DNA from: an uncultured Syntrophobacterales bacterium
GTDB taxonomy: Bacteria > Desulfobacterota > Syntrophia > Syntrophales > UBA5619
Direction: 5' to 3'
Length of the DNA stretch: 64,000 nucleotides
Assembly (NCBI GenBank): GCA_903928915.1
Contig: CAIYSL010000087.1
Coordinates: forward strand, 23,509 to 87,508
Shown: in pieces, positions 25,732 to 34,646 of the stretch
Layout of the letters: each line of letters opens with the position of its first letter
How positions within the stretch are numbered: the first letter of the stretch is position 1
Program-made: the position numbers and the translations under genes
The notes under the pieces: model-generated
The model's database searches: none
The model's input: only the letters and a program-made list of their open reading frames with translations
Told to the model about the DNA's origin: nothing

Positions 25732-26121
25732 TCAGTTCTTCATGCTGCCGGACAGCAGGCGCTTTACCGTCGGCGCCAGCCGGTCGAGGCGGTTTTTGAA
25801 GATGCAATCGCTGGCCCCCAGGGCGAGCAGTTCGTCCATTTTGTTTCCGTCGCTGTCGAAGGCGCCGGTCACCACGACGAACGGCACCTCGGGATACAGC
25901 TTCTTTGCCTCGAGCAAGGCCAACGTGCCGTTGTACTGGGGGAGGTCGTAGTCGGAGAGGATCACGTCAGGGGGAAACTCCCGCAGCGCCTGGACGTATT
26001 CCCGCTCATTTCTGGCCCAGCGGGAGACGAAGGAAACCCCCCCCTCCTGCAGTTCGAACTCCATCAGATCATCATCGCTTGCCCTGTCTTCCAGAATCAA
26101 GATTCGCACCGTCTTCTCCAT
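25732..26121 (-). CDS. Single-domain response regulator
   Basis: 129 aa receiver from ATG 26121 (an upstream ATG at 26145 is less likely because the fold begins at MEKTVRILIL). Acidic pocket LEDRASDD, phosphoacceptor Asp57 (VILSDYDLPQ), Thr in VVTGAF and Lys in FKNRLDRL. The LEDRASD and SDYDLP pattern places it with receivers usually found on PAS/GGDEF or hybrid kinases, similar to those at 36.2 and 37.6 kb. No output domain or adjacent kinase. Confidence 0.85.
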   Translation of the reverse strand: MEKTVRILILEDRASDDDLMEFELQEGGVSFVSRWARNEREYVQALREFPPDVILSDYDLPQYNGTLALLEAKKLYPEVPFVVVTGAFDSDGNKMDELLALGASDCIFKNRLDRLAPTVKRLLSGSMKN

Positions 26122-26225
26122 GACCGCACACCCAACGGTTTTCATTCTTCCTTGCGTCCCATAGGCGAGTCCACGGTAGAAGATTCAGCGGTGAAAAGCT
26201 ATGGGGTTTCAATGGAGGCACATTG

Positions 26226-26265
26226 GTAGGGATAACCTACATGGTGGCACGCTAAGGGGCGTGCC
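26226..26265. other. Two adjacent perfect hairpins in a noncoding gap
   Basis: GTAGG/CCTAC (26226-26240) is followed by GGCACGC/GCGTGCC (26246-26265). The gap 26122-26387 carries no gene. On the minus strand the pair lies ~105-145 nt upstream of the response-regulator ATG and could be leader structure; on either strand there is no U-run, so they are not ordinary terminators. Confidence 0.4.
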
Positions 26266-26387
26266 TGCGATTCCGGCACACAGAAGCCGCCTTTTCAAAG
26301 AGCTCGACCGCCCGGCGCGAACGGGTGTGGCGGGCAACCGCGCCCCCCGGGGCCGCGGGCTTCAACAGCGGCGGGAATCGCGGTATC

Positions 26388-27854
26388 TCAGGCGCCCGGC
26401 GGCGTGCAGGCCCGCCCTTTCAGGTCGAAGAGGAAGCGGAGCACGCCGCGGGTGGTCTCGCTGAAGAGCTTCGCCGCGAAGGGCTGCTGCGCGGCCCGCT
26501 TCGAGATCTCCGCCAGCGTGGGGTAGATGTGCACCGCACCGGCCAGGGTGGAAAGACGGACCCCGGCGTTCAGGGCGAGCACCCATTCATGGATCAATTC
26601 CCCGGCGTGCGGCCCGATGATCTGACAGCCGAGAAGTTTTCCCTGCGGGCTCGCCAGCAGCTTGATCTTCCCGGCGGTCTCGCCTTCGGCCAGCGCCCGA
26701 TCGTTCCCCCCGAAGGGCTCCGCGAAGATGCGATACGCGATTCCCTCCTTTGTGGCCCGTTTTTCGTTCAGGCCGATGCTCGCCACCTCCGGGTCCGTGT
26801 AGGTGCACCAGCCGATCTTTTGGTAGTCCGCCTTCCGCGGGAGGCGCAGGATCGCGTTGGTGACTGCAATCCCCCCCTCGTAGCCGGCCACATGGGTGAA
26901 GGGGAGCTGGCCGTTCACGTCGCCGCAGGCGTAAATGTGGGAGATGTTGGTCCTCAGCCGGCTGTCCGTGGGAATCCCCTGGCTGGTGAACGCCACGCCG
27001 GCCTCGGCCAGGCCGAGGCCCTCGACATTCGGTGTGCGTCCCGCCGCCACGAGGATCGCGTCGCCCCGCAGGATTGTCTCCTCCCCGGGGCCCGTTGCCG
27101 GGGCAACGGCGAGCGTGAGGTCCCTGCCGTCCCGCCCGGCGCGGAGGGCTCTTGTGCCGGTGAGAAACAGGATCCCCTCCGCTTCGAGGCGTTCCCGCAG
27201 GATCAGGGCGATATCGCCATCCTCGGGGCCGAGGATCTGTCCCAGGAATTCCACGACCGTGACCCGGGAGCCCAGGCGTGCGAAGGCCTGGGCTAGCTCC
27301 AGGCCGATCGGGCCGCCCCCGAGGACCAGGAGCCGCTCGGGAAGCTGTCGTTGCCGGAAGACGGTTTCGTTCGTCCACACCGGGAGGTCCGCCAGCCCCG
27401 CGACGGGGGGAATGGCGGGGCTCGACCCTGTGGCGATGATCCAGGCCTTCGCCGAGACGCGGCGGCCGTCGATGAGGACTGTGTGGTTGTCCACAAAGGC
27501 CGGCGACCCGAAGCGGACCTCCGCCCCCAGACCGCAGAACCGCTCCGGCGAGTCGTGCTTCTGGATACGGTCGATAACGGACCGGACGCGGTCCATCACC
27601 GCCCCGAGGTCCACGGCTGGCCGGACCACCTCCGGCAGGCCGAATTCCTTCAGCCGGCCCGTCTGCGCCCAGACCCCTGCCGTCCTGATCAGGGTCTTCG
27701 AGGGGACGCACCCCACGTGGAGGCAATCCCCGCCCAGCCGGGCCGATTTTTCGATCAGGATCGTCCGGGCGCCGAACTGCGCCGCCCCTGCCGCTGCCGT
27801 CAATCCCGCCGCCCCTCCCCCGATCACCCCGAGGTCATACTCATAGTTCGCCAT
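26388..27854 (-). CDS. FAD-dependent pyridine nucleotide-disulfide oxidoreductase (mercuric reductase-like)
   Basis: 488 aa from ATG 27854, where the FAD-binding GVIGGGAAGL begins. The redox pair is CLHVGCVPSK near residue 45; the NAD(P)H site is VLGGGPIGLE, the second FAD motif is ACGDVNGQ and the dimerisation domain includes HIYPTLAE. The missing C-terminal dithiol of MerA (the tail has only one Cys) argues against a true mercuric reductase. Lipoamide-dehydrogenase-like oxidoreductases of this kind often act with other redox proteins. It follows the old-yellow-enzyme gene by 1 nt, so the two are coexpressed. Confidence 0.85.
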   Translation of the reverse strand: MANYEYDLGVIGGGAAGLTAAAGAAQFGARTILIEKSARLGGDCLHVGCVPSKTLIRTAGVWAQTGRLKEFGLPEVVRPAVDLGAVMDRVRSVIDRIQKHDSPERFCGLGAEVRFGSPAFVDNHTVLIDGRRVSAKAWIIATGSSPAIPPVAGLADLPVWTNETVFRQRQLPERLLVLGGGPIGLELAQAFARLGSRVTVVEFLGQILGPEDGDIALILRERLEAEGILFLTGTRALRAGRDGRDLTLAVAPATGPGEETILRGDAILVAAGRTPNVEGLGLAEAGVAFTSQGIPTDSRLRTNISHIYACGDVNGQLPFTHVAGYEGGIAVTNAILRLPRKADYQKIGWCTYTDPEVASIGLNEKRATKEGIAYRIFAEPFGGNDRALAEGETAGKIKLLASPQGKLLGCQIIGPHAGELIHEWVLALNAGVRLSTLAGAVHIYPTLAEISKRAAQQPFAAKLFSETTRGVLRFLFDLKGRACTPPGA

Positions 27855-27855
27855 T

Positions 27856-29934
27856 CTAAATCTCCCGTCCTGCCCTGTCCCCCTCGTGGATCGCCTCGAG
27901 CAGGCGTCGGGGACTCTGGGCATCGCCGACGATCCGGTAGGGGATGGCGAGTTCCTTGAGCGCCCCCTCCAGGGCGTTCTCAGCCCTTGCCCCCATGGCC
28001 GTCACCACCAGGCCGACGGGTATCCGTTTTTCCTCACCCTGCTGCCGGTACACGACGGCGTCTTCTTCGACGCGGGTGACCGTTGCCCCGAGGATGATCT
28101 CCGCGCCCGCAGCCTTGAGCCGTCGGTGGAGCCAGTAGCCGTGCGCCGTGTGCTTTCCCACGGGCGGGGCGGGAAGCATCTCGACGAGAACGACCCCGAT
28201 GCCGCGGGCGATCAGGAAATCCGCCGTTTCGATCCCCACGTAGCCGGCGCCCAGGACGACGGCGGGGGCGGCTGGCTCGACCTTGCCGACGAGGAGGTCG
28301 CGGGCGTCGACCACCCCGGGGCCGTCGATACCGGAGATAGTCGGCGTCACGGGCGAGGACCCGGCAGCAAGGATCACCGCGTCCGGTTTCAGCTCGCTCA
28401 GCATCGCCGCGGTCACTTCACGGTCGAAATGGACCTGCACCCACCGTTTCTCCATCGTGCGGACCGACCAGTCCTCCCATTCCAGGTACCCCTTTTTCTG
28501 GGGCGGCCTCCGGTCCCGGAGGACGACGGCGTCTGGTCTTTTCCCCTGCAGCATCCCTACGGTCACCGCCTGGTCGAAGTGGGCCTTGACCGGATATTGT
28601 TCCATCTGGCGGAGCGCCCATCCGACCCAGTCGAGATAGGGTTGCTTGTGGGGCGGCTGGCTGGCGGACCGGAGCTGGCCGCCCGGAAGGGGCTCCCGCT
28701 CGAACAGCTCGACTTCGTACCCCCGGCCCGCCGCGGCCAGGGCGGCGGAAAGCCCGGCCGGTCCCGCGCCGATCACCCAGAGCCGTTTCACCCCCTCCAC
28801 CGGGTCGGGCGCCCCCCTGTATTCCCTGCCGCAGGCGGGGTTGAATGTGCAGGTGGCCGATTTCATCTCGAAGGACAGCCGTTCGATGCAGCCCTGGTTG
28901 CAGGCGACGCACCAGCGGATCTCTTCGAACCGGCCCGCCCGGGCCTTGCGGACGAAATCGGGGTCCGTCAGGTGCTGGCGGCCGAAGCTGATCAGGTCCG
29001 CGTCTCCCGCAGCGATCGCCCGGTCGGCCAGCCGCGGATCGTTGATCCGGCCGACGCCGATCACCGGGACGCTGACCGCTTCCTTGATCGCCCGGGCGCG
29101 GAAAAGATTGAACCCGGCCTCCGTGTCCAGCGAGGCAATGGACAGGTTCCCCGGCGTCGAATAGACCCCCACTGAGGCGTGGATGGCGTCGACACCGGCG
29201 GCGACCAGCTGCGGTGCGAGACCCTGCATGAACCCCAGGCCGTAGCCACCGCGGATCATCTCATCGGTGGAGACGCGGATGATGACGGGAAACGCGGGAC
29301 CGACCGCCTTTCGGACGGCCGCCACGATCTCCAGGACGAAGCGCGACCGGTTCTCCTCGGAGCCGCCGAACTCGTCGCTCCGCTGGTTGGAAAAGGGCGA
29401 GAGAAACTGGTTCAGCAGGTAACCGTGGGCACCATGGATCTCGACGGCGTCGAACCCCGCCTGTTTCGCCCGCCCCGCTGCCCGGGCAAAGGCCTCGACC
29501 ATCTCAGCAATCCGCTCCCGGCTCATCTCCTGACAGGGCTGCCCCAGAACGACGCTCGGGATCGGGGAAGGTGCCTCCGGCATCCCCCCTGCGGCTGCGG
29601 GGAAGGTTTCCCGGCCCGCATGGTGCAGCTGAAGGGCGATCTTCCCGCCCTCCCCGTGGATTGCCCGGGTCAGCGAGGCCAGACCGGGGATGAACTCGTC
29701 ACTCCAGACCCCGATCTCGGTGGGAAATCCCTTTCCGCGGGGATCGACGGCGCAGACCTCCGTGATGATCAGCCCCGTGCCGCCCCTGGCCCGCCGGGCG
29801 AGATAACGGATCAGCCGTTCACCAACCGTAGCATCGGCATTGCCGTACCCGGTCCCCATCGGTGGCATGACCGCCCTGTTGTTCAGGGTCATGCCGTTGA
29901 TCGCAATCGGTGAGAAAAGGTGCTCCAGCATCAT
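27856..29934 (-). CDS. NADH:flavin oxidoreductase / 2,4-dienoyl-CoA reductase-like protein with internal duplication
   Basis: 692 aa. Start at the first of two ATGs (29934), preceded by GGAGGAG. Residues 1-335: FMN TIM barrel of the old yellow enzyme type (LQLHHAGRE, EIHGAHGYLLNQFLSP, GRQHLTDPDF). Residues 342-366: [4Fe-4S] ligands CVACNQGC and Cys362. Residues 386-692: FAD/NAD(P) module (VIGAGPAGLSAALAAA, VVLGAGYVGIE). Family members are normally ~640-670 aa; the excess is a ~50-residue segment repeated in tandem (427-476 and 478-527). Substrate unknown. Promoter at 30026-30054. Confidence 0.85.
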   Translation of the reverse strand: MMLEHLFSPIAINGMTLNNRAVMPPMGTGYGNADATVGERLIRYLARRARGGTGLIITEVCAVDPRGKGFPTEIGVWSDEFIPGLASLTRAIHGEGGKIALQLHHAGRETFPAAAGGMPEAPSPIPSVVLGQPCQEMSRERIAEMVEAFARAAGRAKQAGFDAVEIHGAHGYLLNQFLSPFSNQRSDEFGGSEENRSRFVLEIVAAVRKAVGPAFPVIIRVSTDEMIRGGYGLGFMQGLAPQLVAAGVDAIHASVGVYSTPGNLSIASLDTEAGFNLFRARAIKEAVSVPVIGVGRINDPRLADRAIAAGDADLISFGRQHLTDPDFVRKARAGRFEEIRWCVACNQGCIERLSFEMKSATCTFNPACGREYRGAPDPVEGVKRLWVIGAGPAGLSAALAAAGRGYEVELFEREPLPGGQLRSASQPPHKQPYLDWVGWALRQMEQYPVKAHFDQAVTVGMLQGKRPDAVVLRDRRPPQKKGYLEWEDWSVRTMEKRWVQVHFDREVTAAMLSELKPDAVILAAGSSPVTPTISGIDGPGVVDARDLLVGKVEPAAPAVVLGAGYVGIETADFLIARGIGVVLVEMLPAPPVGKHTAHGYWLHRRLKAAGAEIILGATVTRVEEDAVVYRQQGEEKRIPVGLVVTAMGARAENALEGALKELAIPYRIVGDAQSPRRLLEAIHEGDRAGREI
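28351..28656 (-). repeat. Tandem intragenic duplication within the oxidoreductase gene
   Basis: Protein segments 427-476 and 478-527 are alignable end to end: QPYLDWVGWALRQMEQ with GYLEWEDWSVRTMEK, AHFDQAVTVGMLQ with VHFDREVTAAMLS, and KRPDAVVL with KPDAVILAAG. About half of the residues agree, so the event is old enough to have diverged. Normal homologues carry one copy between the two nucleotide-binding motifs. Confidence 0.8.
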
Positions 29935-30025
29935 CGGTCTCCTCCTCTGCGGGGTACGGAACGGCGCTCTTCCCTTTCCGCGGCGGATAGAACTGGTGTT
30001 CGAATTGGAGCGTGGATAGAGATAC

Positions 30026-30054
30026 GAGATAAACGGATTTTCCCCCGTTGTCAA
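30026..30054 (-). promoter_or_regulatory. Sigma-70 promoter of the two-gene flavoprotein operon
   Basis: Minus-strand TTGACA (30049-30054), 17-nt spacer, TATCTC (30026-30031), with an ~85-nt leader before ATG 29934. Confidence 0.6.
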
Positions 30055-30172
30055 GGACAAGAGGCGGGGAAATATCAGGGAAACAACGGAGACCCCACCG
30101 GCCGGGCGAGGCGGCTGTTGACCGGCGGACGGGGACGATGGCCGCTGCCGGAAGGAGGGATACGGAAAAGGG

Positions 30173-30364
30173 CTATTGGTTTTCCGCAGGCGCCGGGGGA
30201 TCGGCAAACCTGTCGTCGGCATCGGAACCGTCCTCCGGAACGGCCGGGAGGGGTCTGTCCTTCGACTGTTTTGCTTCCGCCCGGCGGGCCGCCTTGTCCT
30301 TCTGCTTCTGCTGCCGGGCGAGTTCCCGCTGTCGCTTCTCAAAGGTGAATTTTGTTCTTGCCAT
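30173..30364 (-). CDS. Small basic hypothetical protein
   Basis: 63 aa from ATG 30364. The N-terminal half is a highly charged predicted helix (FTFEKRQRELARQQKQKDK) with many Lys/Arg/Gln, the C-terminal half is acidic and Pro-rich. Short proteins of the pattern FTFEKRQ.E..R..K...K occur next to cold-shock genes in several proteobacteria as far as I recall; their function is unknown to me. It lies downstream of cspA on the same strand, just after the cspA terminator. Confidence 0.6.
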   Translation of the reverse strand: MARTKFTFEKRQRELARQQKQKDKAARRAEAKQSKDRPLPAVPEDGSDADDRFADPPAPAENQ

Positions 30365-30408
30365 GGTCTCCGCGTGCCTTTCTCCCCCTGCGGGGGTCAT
30401 GTGCGGAC

Positions 30409-30455
30409 GAAAAAAGGGCGTCCCGGTGCGTCTCTTTCGCGCCGGAACGCCCCTT
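30409..30455 (-). terminator. Intrinsic terminator of cspA
   Basis: Minus-strand hairpin built from GGGGCGTTCCGGCGC and its near complement GCACCGGGACGCCC (arms 30440-30454 and 30416-30429), followed by TTTTTT (complement of the A-run at 30410-30415). It lies 20-60 nt after the cspA stop. Confidence 0.8.
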
Positions 30456-30472
30456 GGGTCATGCCGCTCTCA

Positions 30473-30673
30473 TTAAACGGGCTTTACGTTTTCGGCCGCC
30501 GGCCCTTTCTGGCCCTGCGCTACGTCGAAACTTACCCGCTGGCCCTCGGCTAAGGTCTTGAACCCGCCCGCCTGAATGGCGCTGTAATGGACAAACAGGT
30601 CCCCGCCGCCGTCCTTGGCGATAAACCCGAAGCCCTTCTGCTCATTGAACCACTTCACGGTACCTTCTGACAT
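30473..30673 (-). CDS. cspA: Cold-shock protein (CspA family)
   Basis: 66 aa, one cold-shock domain. RNP1 is KGFGFI and RNP2 is LFVHYSAI. The start is set by the ribosome site: AGGAGG ends 9 nt before ATG 30673 but touches the upstream ATG at 30682. Binds single-stranded RNA/DNA and can act as an antiterminator. Its leader is about 160 nt and contains a possible attenuator, similar in design to the long leaders of other cspA genes. Confidence 0.95.
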   Translation of the reverse strand: MSEGTVKWFNEQKGFGFIAKDGGGDLFVHYSAIQAGGFKTLAEGQRVSFDVAQGQKGPAAENVKPV

Positions 30674-30731
30674 CGGTTGCATCCTCCTTTCATAAATTTT
30701 GACTCAGTCGGATGAACACGATGACAGAAAG

Positions 30732-30765
30732 AAAAAAACCGCCGGACTCTTTCCGAGCATGGCGG
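30732..30765 (-). terminator. Possible attenuator in the cspA leader
   Basis: On the minus strand CCGCC (30761-30765) ... GGCGG (30739-30743) enclose an inner CTC/GAG stem with GGAAA loop, followed directly by seven U (30732-30738). It lies between the cspA promoter and start codon, so it would stop transcription before cspA unless overcome; alternatively it ends a ~105-nt small RNA. Confidence 0.55.
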
Positions 30766-30843
30766 CCGCCTTTGCACTTCAAAATGTCTTTATCCAACCT
30801 AATCTGTACCTTAACCGAAACTGCCGGAAAAGGTGTGGGGTCG

Positions 30844-30873
30844 CTTATACAGGGAATGGCGCGGAAAAGTCAA
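30844..30873 (-). promoter_or_regulatory. Promoter of the cspA leader
   Basis: Minus-strand TTGACT (30868-30873), 18-nt spacer, TATAAG (30844-30849). The resulting leader to ATG 30673 would be about 160-165 nt. Confidence 0.65.
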
Positions 30874-31272
30874 GGGGTATTTTAAAGATAGTTTTTCACC
30901 CCTGGGCCTCCTACCCCGCGACGGATCACGGGAACGATAATTTCGCCTTCCTTTTCCCGCTCCTTTCGTGATAATGAAAACCCTATTCTTGCGGTTGAGA
31001 TCCCGGATACTATTTACCCAGATGGATACGGGGAAATGGATAATAACTATCCACAATCCCTCCGGATACGGCAGCACGTACTAAGAATATTTAATTATTT
31101 TAGTCAGTATTAAACGTTAGCGCAAAGGATGGGGCTGGCATGCAGGTTGCTCTTTCTCCAGGCGGGGGAGCGGTATTCGCCGGGGCGGTGAAGCCATCGG
31201 CAGGGTCCCCGGGGGGGACGGCAGAAGGGGCGGTGGGAAGCCGTGCCCAAGGCAGGAAGGACCAGGAGTGAT
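30874..31272. other. Noncoding gap upstream of the efflux operon
   Basis: About 400 bases without a supported gene. The middle (30960-31115) is markedly AT-rich for this genome and probably contains the promoter region of the divergent tolC-like gene, but I cannot point to a convincing -35/-10 pair. The part 31130-31260 is GC-rich and featureless apart from the AGGAGTGAT ribosome site before ATG 31273. Confidence 0.6.
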
Positions 31273-32559
31273 ATGCGGAGATACGTCTTTTTCATCGCCT
31301 GCATAGTGCTTATCGCGCCGCTGGCGGCTGCGGCTCAGGGGCCGATCGGGAGGGGCGAGACGCTCGACCTTGGCCGGTGCCTGGCGATCGCCCTGGAGCA
31401 GCATCCGAGCATCCTGGCCGCTGCGGGCGCCCTGCGCGCCGGCGACAGCAGAATCGGCCAGGCCAGGGCGGGGCATTACCCGCAGATCAGCGGGTCAGCG
31501 GGCTACAATCGTTCGGACCCGATCTCCTCAACCACGGCATTCGGGTCGGGCGTCGCCGACAGCTACTCTTCCACCGTTCTCTTAAGCCAGAACCTCTACG
31601 ACTTCGGCCGAACTGCTACCCAGGTGCGGATCCAGGAGTTGAGCAGGGATTCCTTCCGTTCGGACCTGGATGACGTTCGCACCCGGGTGATCTTCGGCGT
31701 CAAGCAGGCCTACTACGGCCTGCTGCGGGCGAAGAGCAACCGGGAGGTCAGCCGGGAGGTGGTGGGACAGTTTCAGCAGCATCTCGAACGGGCCCAGGCC
31801 TTCTTCGTGATCGGGACGAAACCGAAGTTTGATGTGACCAAGGCCGAGGTCGACCTCTCGGGCGCCCGGCTGAACCTCCTGAGGGCTGAAAACGCCCTGC
31901 GGCTCGCCCGGGTTGCGCTGAGCAACGCCATCGGCCTTCCCGAAGCCGAGCAGTACGATATCGCCGAGCAGCTCGCCTTTCGGCGCCTGGACGTGGACCT
32001 GGACGAGGCATTGCGAAAGGCCGCTGAACGGCGGCCCGATCTCCAGTCCATTCTCATTCGGAAGTCGGCTCAGCAGCAGAGCATCGAGCTTGCCCGGAAG
32101 GGGTATTATCCGTCCCTGTCGGGCAGCGCCAGTTACGGGTGGGGGGGGAGCGGAGGCCATTTCCCGCTGGATCAGGGGTGGAGTTTCGGCGCCCAGCTGG
32201 CGATCCCCCTGTTTACCGGGTATTCGACGAAATACCAGATCGATGAGGCCATGGCCAACCTGGAGGTCCTGGCGGCGAATGAGGCGCTTCTGCGCCAGGC
32301 CATCGATCAGGAGGTCAGGCAGGCCTGGCTGAACATGCAGGAGGCTGCGGACCGGGTGGGGGTTGCGGAGCTGTCGGTCCGGCAGGCCGCGGAGAACCTG
32401 GATCTGGCCAACGGCAGGTATGCCTCGGGGGTGGGGAGCCCGATCGAGGTGACTGATGCCCTGGCTGCGGCGAGCAACGCAAAAACGGCGCATATTGCGG
32501 CCCTCTCCGATTACAACGTGGCCCATGCGGCGCTGGAGAAGGCGGTGGGGGAACGATGA
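31273..32559 (+). CDS. TolC family outer-membrane efflux channel
   Basis: 428 aa from ATG 31273 (AGGAGTG 3-8 nt upstream). Signal peptide MRRYVFFIACIVLIAPLAAAA. The sequence contains the twofold OEP repeat: LGRCLAIALEQHPSI and, later, VDLDEALRKAAERRPDL, each followed by QARAGHYPQIS / LARKGYYPSLS strands and a long coiled helix. It forms the outer-membrane exit of the efflux system encoded with the next three genes, whose first start (32556) overlaps this stop. Confidence 0.9.
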   Translation: MRRYVFFIACIVLIAPLAAAAQGPIGRGETLDLGRCLAIALEQHPSILAAAGALRAGDSRIGQARAGHYPQISGSAGYNRSDPISSTTAFGSGVADSYSSTVLLSQNLYDFGRTATQVRIQELSRDSFRSDLDDVRTRVIFGVKQAYYGLLRAKSNREVSREVVGQFQQHLERAQAFFVIGTKPKFDVTKAEVDLSGARLNLLRAENALRLARVALSNAIGLPEAEQYDIAEQLAFRRLDVDLDEALRKAAERRPDLQSILIRKSAQQQSIELARKGYYPSLSGSASYGWGGSGGHFPLDQGWSFGAQLAIPLFTGYSTKYQIDEAMANLEVLAANEALLRQAIDQEVRQAWLNMQEAADRVGVAELSVRQAAENLDLANGRYASGVGSPIEVTDALAAASNAKTAHIAALSDYNVAHAALEKAVGER

Positions 32560-33815
32560 TAAAGAAGATCATCGGTGCGATTGTGGTGATCGGCCTGCTG
32601 GCGGCCGGTGGTTTCCTCCTCACGAAGAACAAGGGGAACAGCTTCCAGTTCCGGACGGAACCGGTGACCCGGGGCGACCTGCGCGCCGCGGTCACCGCGA
32701 CCGGGACGGTGAGCGCAGTGACCACCGTCTTGGTGGGGACCCAGGTCTCCGGGACGATCAAAGAGATCTTCGTGGATTTCAATTCTCCGGTGAAGAAGGG
32801 GCAGCTGTTGGCCCAGATCGATCCGGCGCTTCCCGAGGCGCGGGTGGCTCAGGCAAAGGCGAACCTGCAGGCCGCGGCGGCGAACGTCAATAAAGCGGAG
32901 GTCGCCCTGCAGGACGCCGCGCGAACGCTGGACCGGAATCGGTCTCTCTTTGCCAAGAACTACATCGCCCGGAGCGACCTGGATGCGGCGGAGACGAGCC
33001 AGCAGTCGGGCCAGGCCCAGCTGAGCGCCGCCCAGGCCCAGGTCGAGCAGACCCGGGCGGCGCTCCAGCAGGAAGAGACCAACCTTCGCTACACCCGTAT
33101 CCTTTCCCCGGTGGACGGCGTCGTCATCTCCCGGAACGTGGATATCGGGCAGACCGTGGCCGCGAGCTTCCAGACCCCCACCCTGTTCAGCATCGCCCAG
33201 GACCTGACGCGGATGCAGATCGACACGAACGTGGACGAGGCCGATATCGGCCGGATCAAGGTCGGCCAGCAGGTCCAATTCACCGTCGATGCGTATCCGG
33301 ACAGCCAGTTCCCCGGCAAGGTGTCGGAAGTTCGGAATGCGCCGATCACGGTCCAGAACGTCGTCACCTACATCGTGGTCGTCAAGGTGGCCAATCCGGA
33401 GCTCAAACTGAAACCGGGCATGACGGCGAACGTGTCGATCATCACCGCCGAGACCCGGGACGTCCTGAAGATCCCGAACGCCTCGCTGAGGTTCAAGTGG
33501 ACGCCCGATAAGACCGCCGCCCGGGGGAAGGGCTCAGCGCCGGCCGATTCCGCTTCTGCCGGGGGGAAAACTCCCGCCCCGGAAGCACCGGCTGGGGCGG
33601 GAGCGGCCGCCCGGCAGCACGACGGACAGAAGCGGCAGGGGGTCTGGGTCCTGGAGGGCCAGAAGCCCCGTCGCATCCCCCTCGCGACCGGGATCAGCGA
33701 CGGAAACTATACAGCCGTTCTCTCCGGGGAGCTGAGGGAGGGCGATGCGGTGATCGTCGATTCGGTGGGAGCGGCCAAAAAAGCGGAGCCGCGATTCGGA
33801 AGGGGATTCTTCTAA
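32556..33815 (+). CDS. macA: Periplasmic adaptor subunit, MacA/HlyD-type
   Basis: 419 aa. One N-terminal membrane anchor (residues 4-22) leads into lipoyl halves (TVSAVTTVLVGTQVSGTIKEI ... RILSPVDGVVISRN, in pieces), a long helical hairpin (residues ~85-190, ARSDLDAAETSQQSGQAQ) and beta-barrel/membrane-proximal domains. Residues ~325-355 are a Gly/Ala/Pro-rich low-complexity insert, unusual for MacA. Links the MacB transporter to the TolC-like channel. Confidence 0.9.
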   Translation: MIKKIIGAIVVIGLLAAGGFLLTKNKGNSFQFRTEPVTRGDLRAAVTATGTVSAVTTVLVGTQVSGTIKEIFVDFNSPVKKGQLLAQIDPALPEARVAQAKANLQAAAANVNKAEVALQDAARTLDRNRSLFAKNYIARSDLDAAETSQQSGQAQLSAAQAQVEQTRAALQQEETNLRYTRILSPVDGVVISRNVDIGQTVAASFQTPTLFSIAQDLTRMQIDTNVDEADIGRIKVGQQVQFTVDAYPDSQFPGKVSEVRNAPITVQNVVTYIVVVKVANPELKLKPGMTANVSIITAETRDVLKIPNASLRFKWTPDKTAARGKGSAPADSASAGGKTPAPEAPAGAGAAARQHDGQKRQGVWVLEGQKPRRIPLATGISDGNYTAVLSGELREGDAVIVDSVGAAKKAEPRFGRGFF

Positions 33816-33875
33816 ACCGTCGTGGCGGGGGAGGCCTCCGGTCCGGTCCGGCGGGTTTGCGGGGGGAACGGCACC

Positions 33876-34642
<767 letters not shown>

Positions 34643-34646
<4 letters not shown>

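Noticed and set aside
26388..27854. Calling this gene merA (mercuric reductase)
   Set aside because: The C-terminal Cys pair needed for Hg(II) binding and the N-terminal metal-binding domain are missing, and no other mer genes are nearby.
30699..30971. A 90-codon open frame upstream of cspA
   Set aside because: No ribosome site and it runs antisense through the cspA promoter and attenuator.
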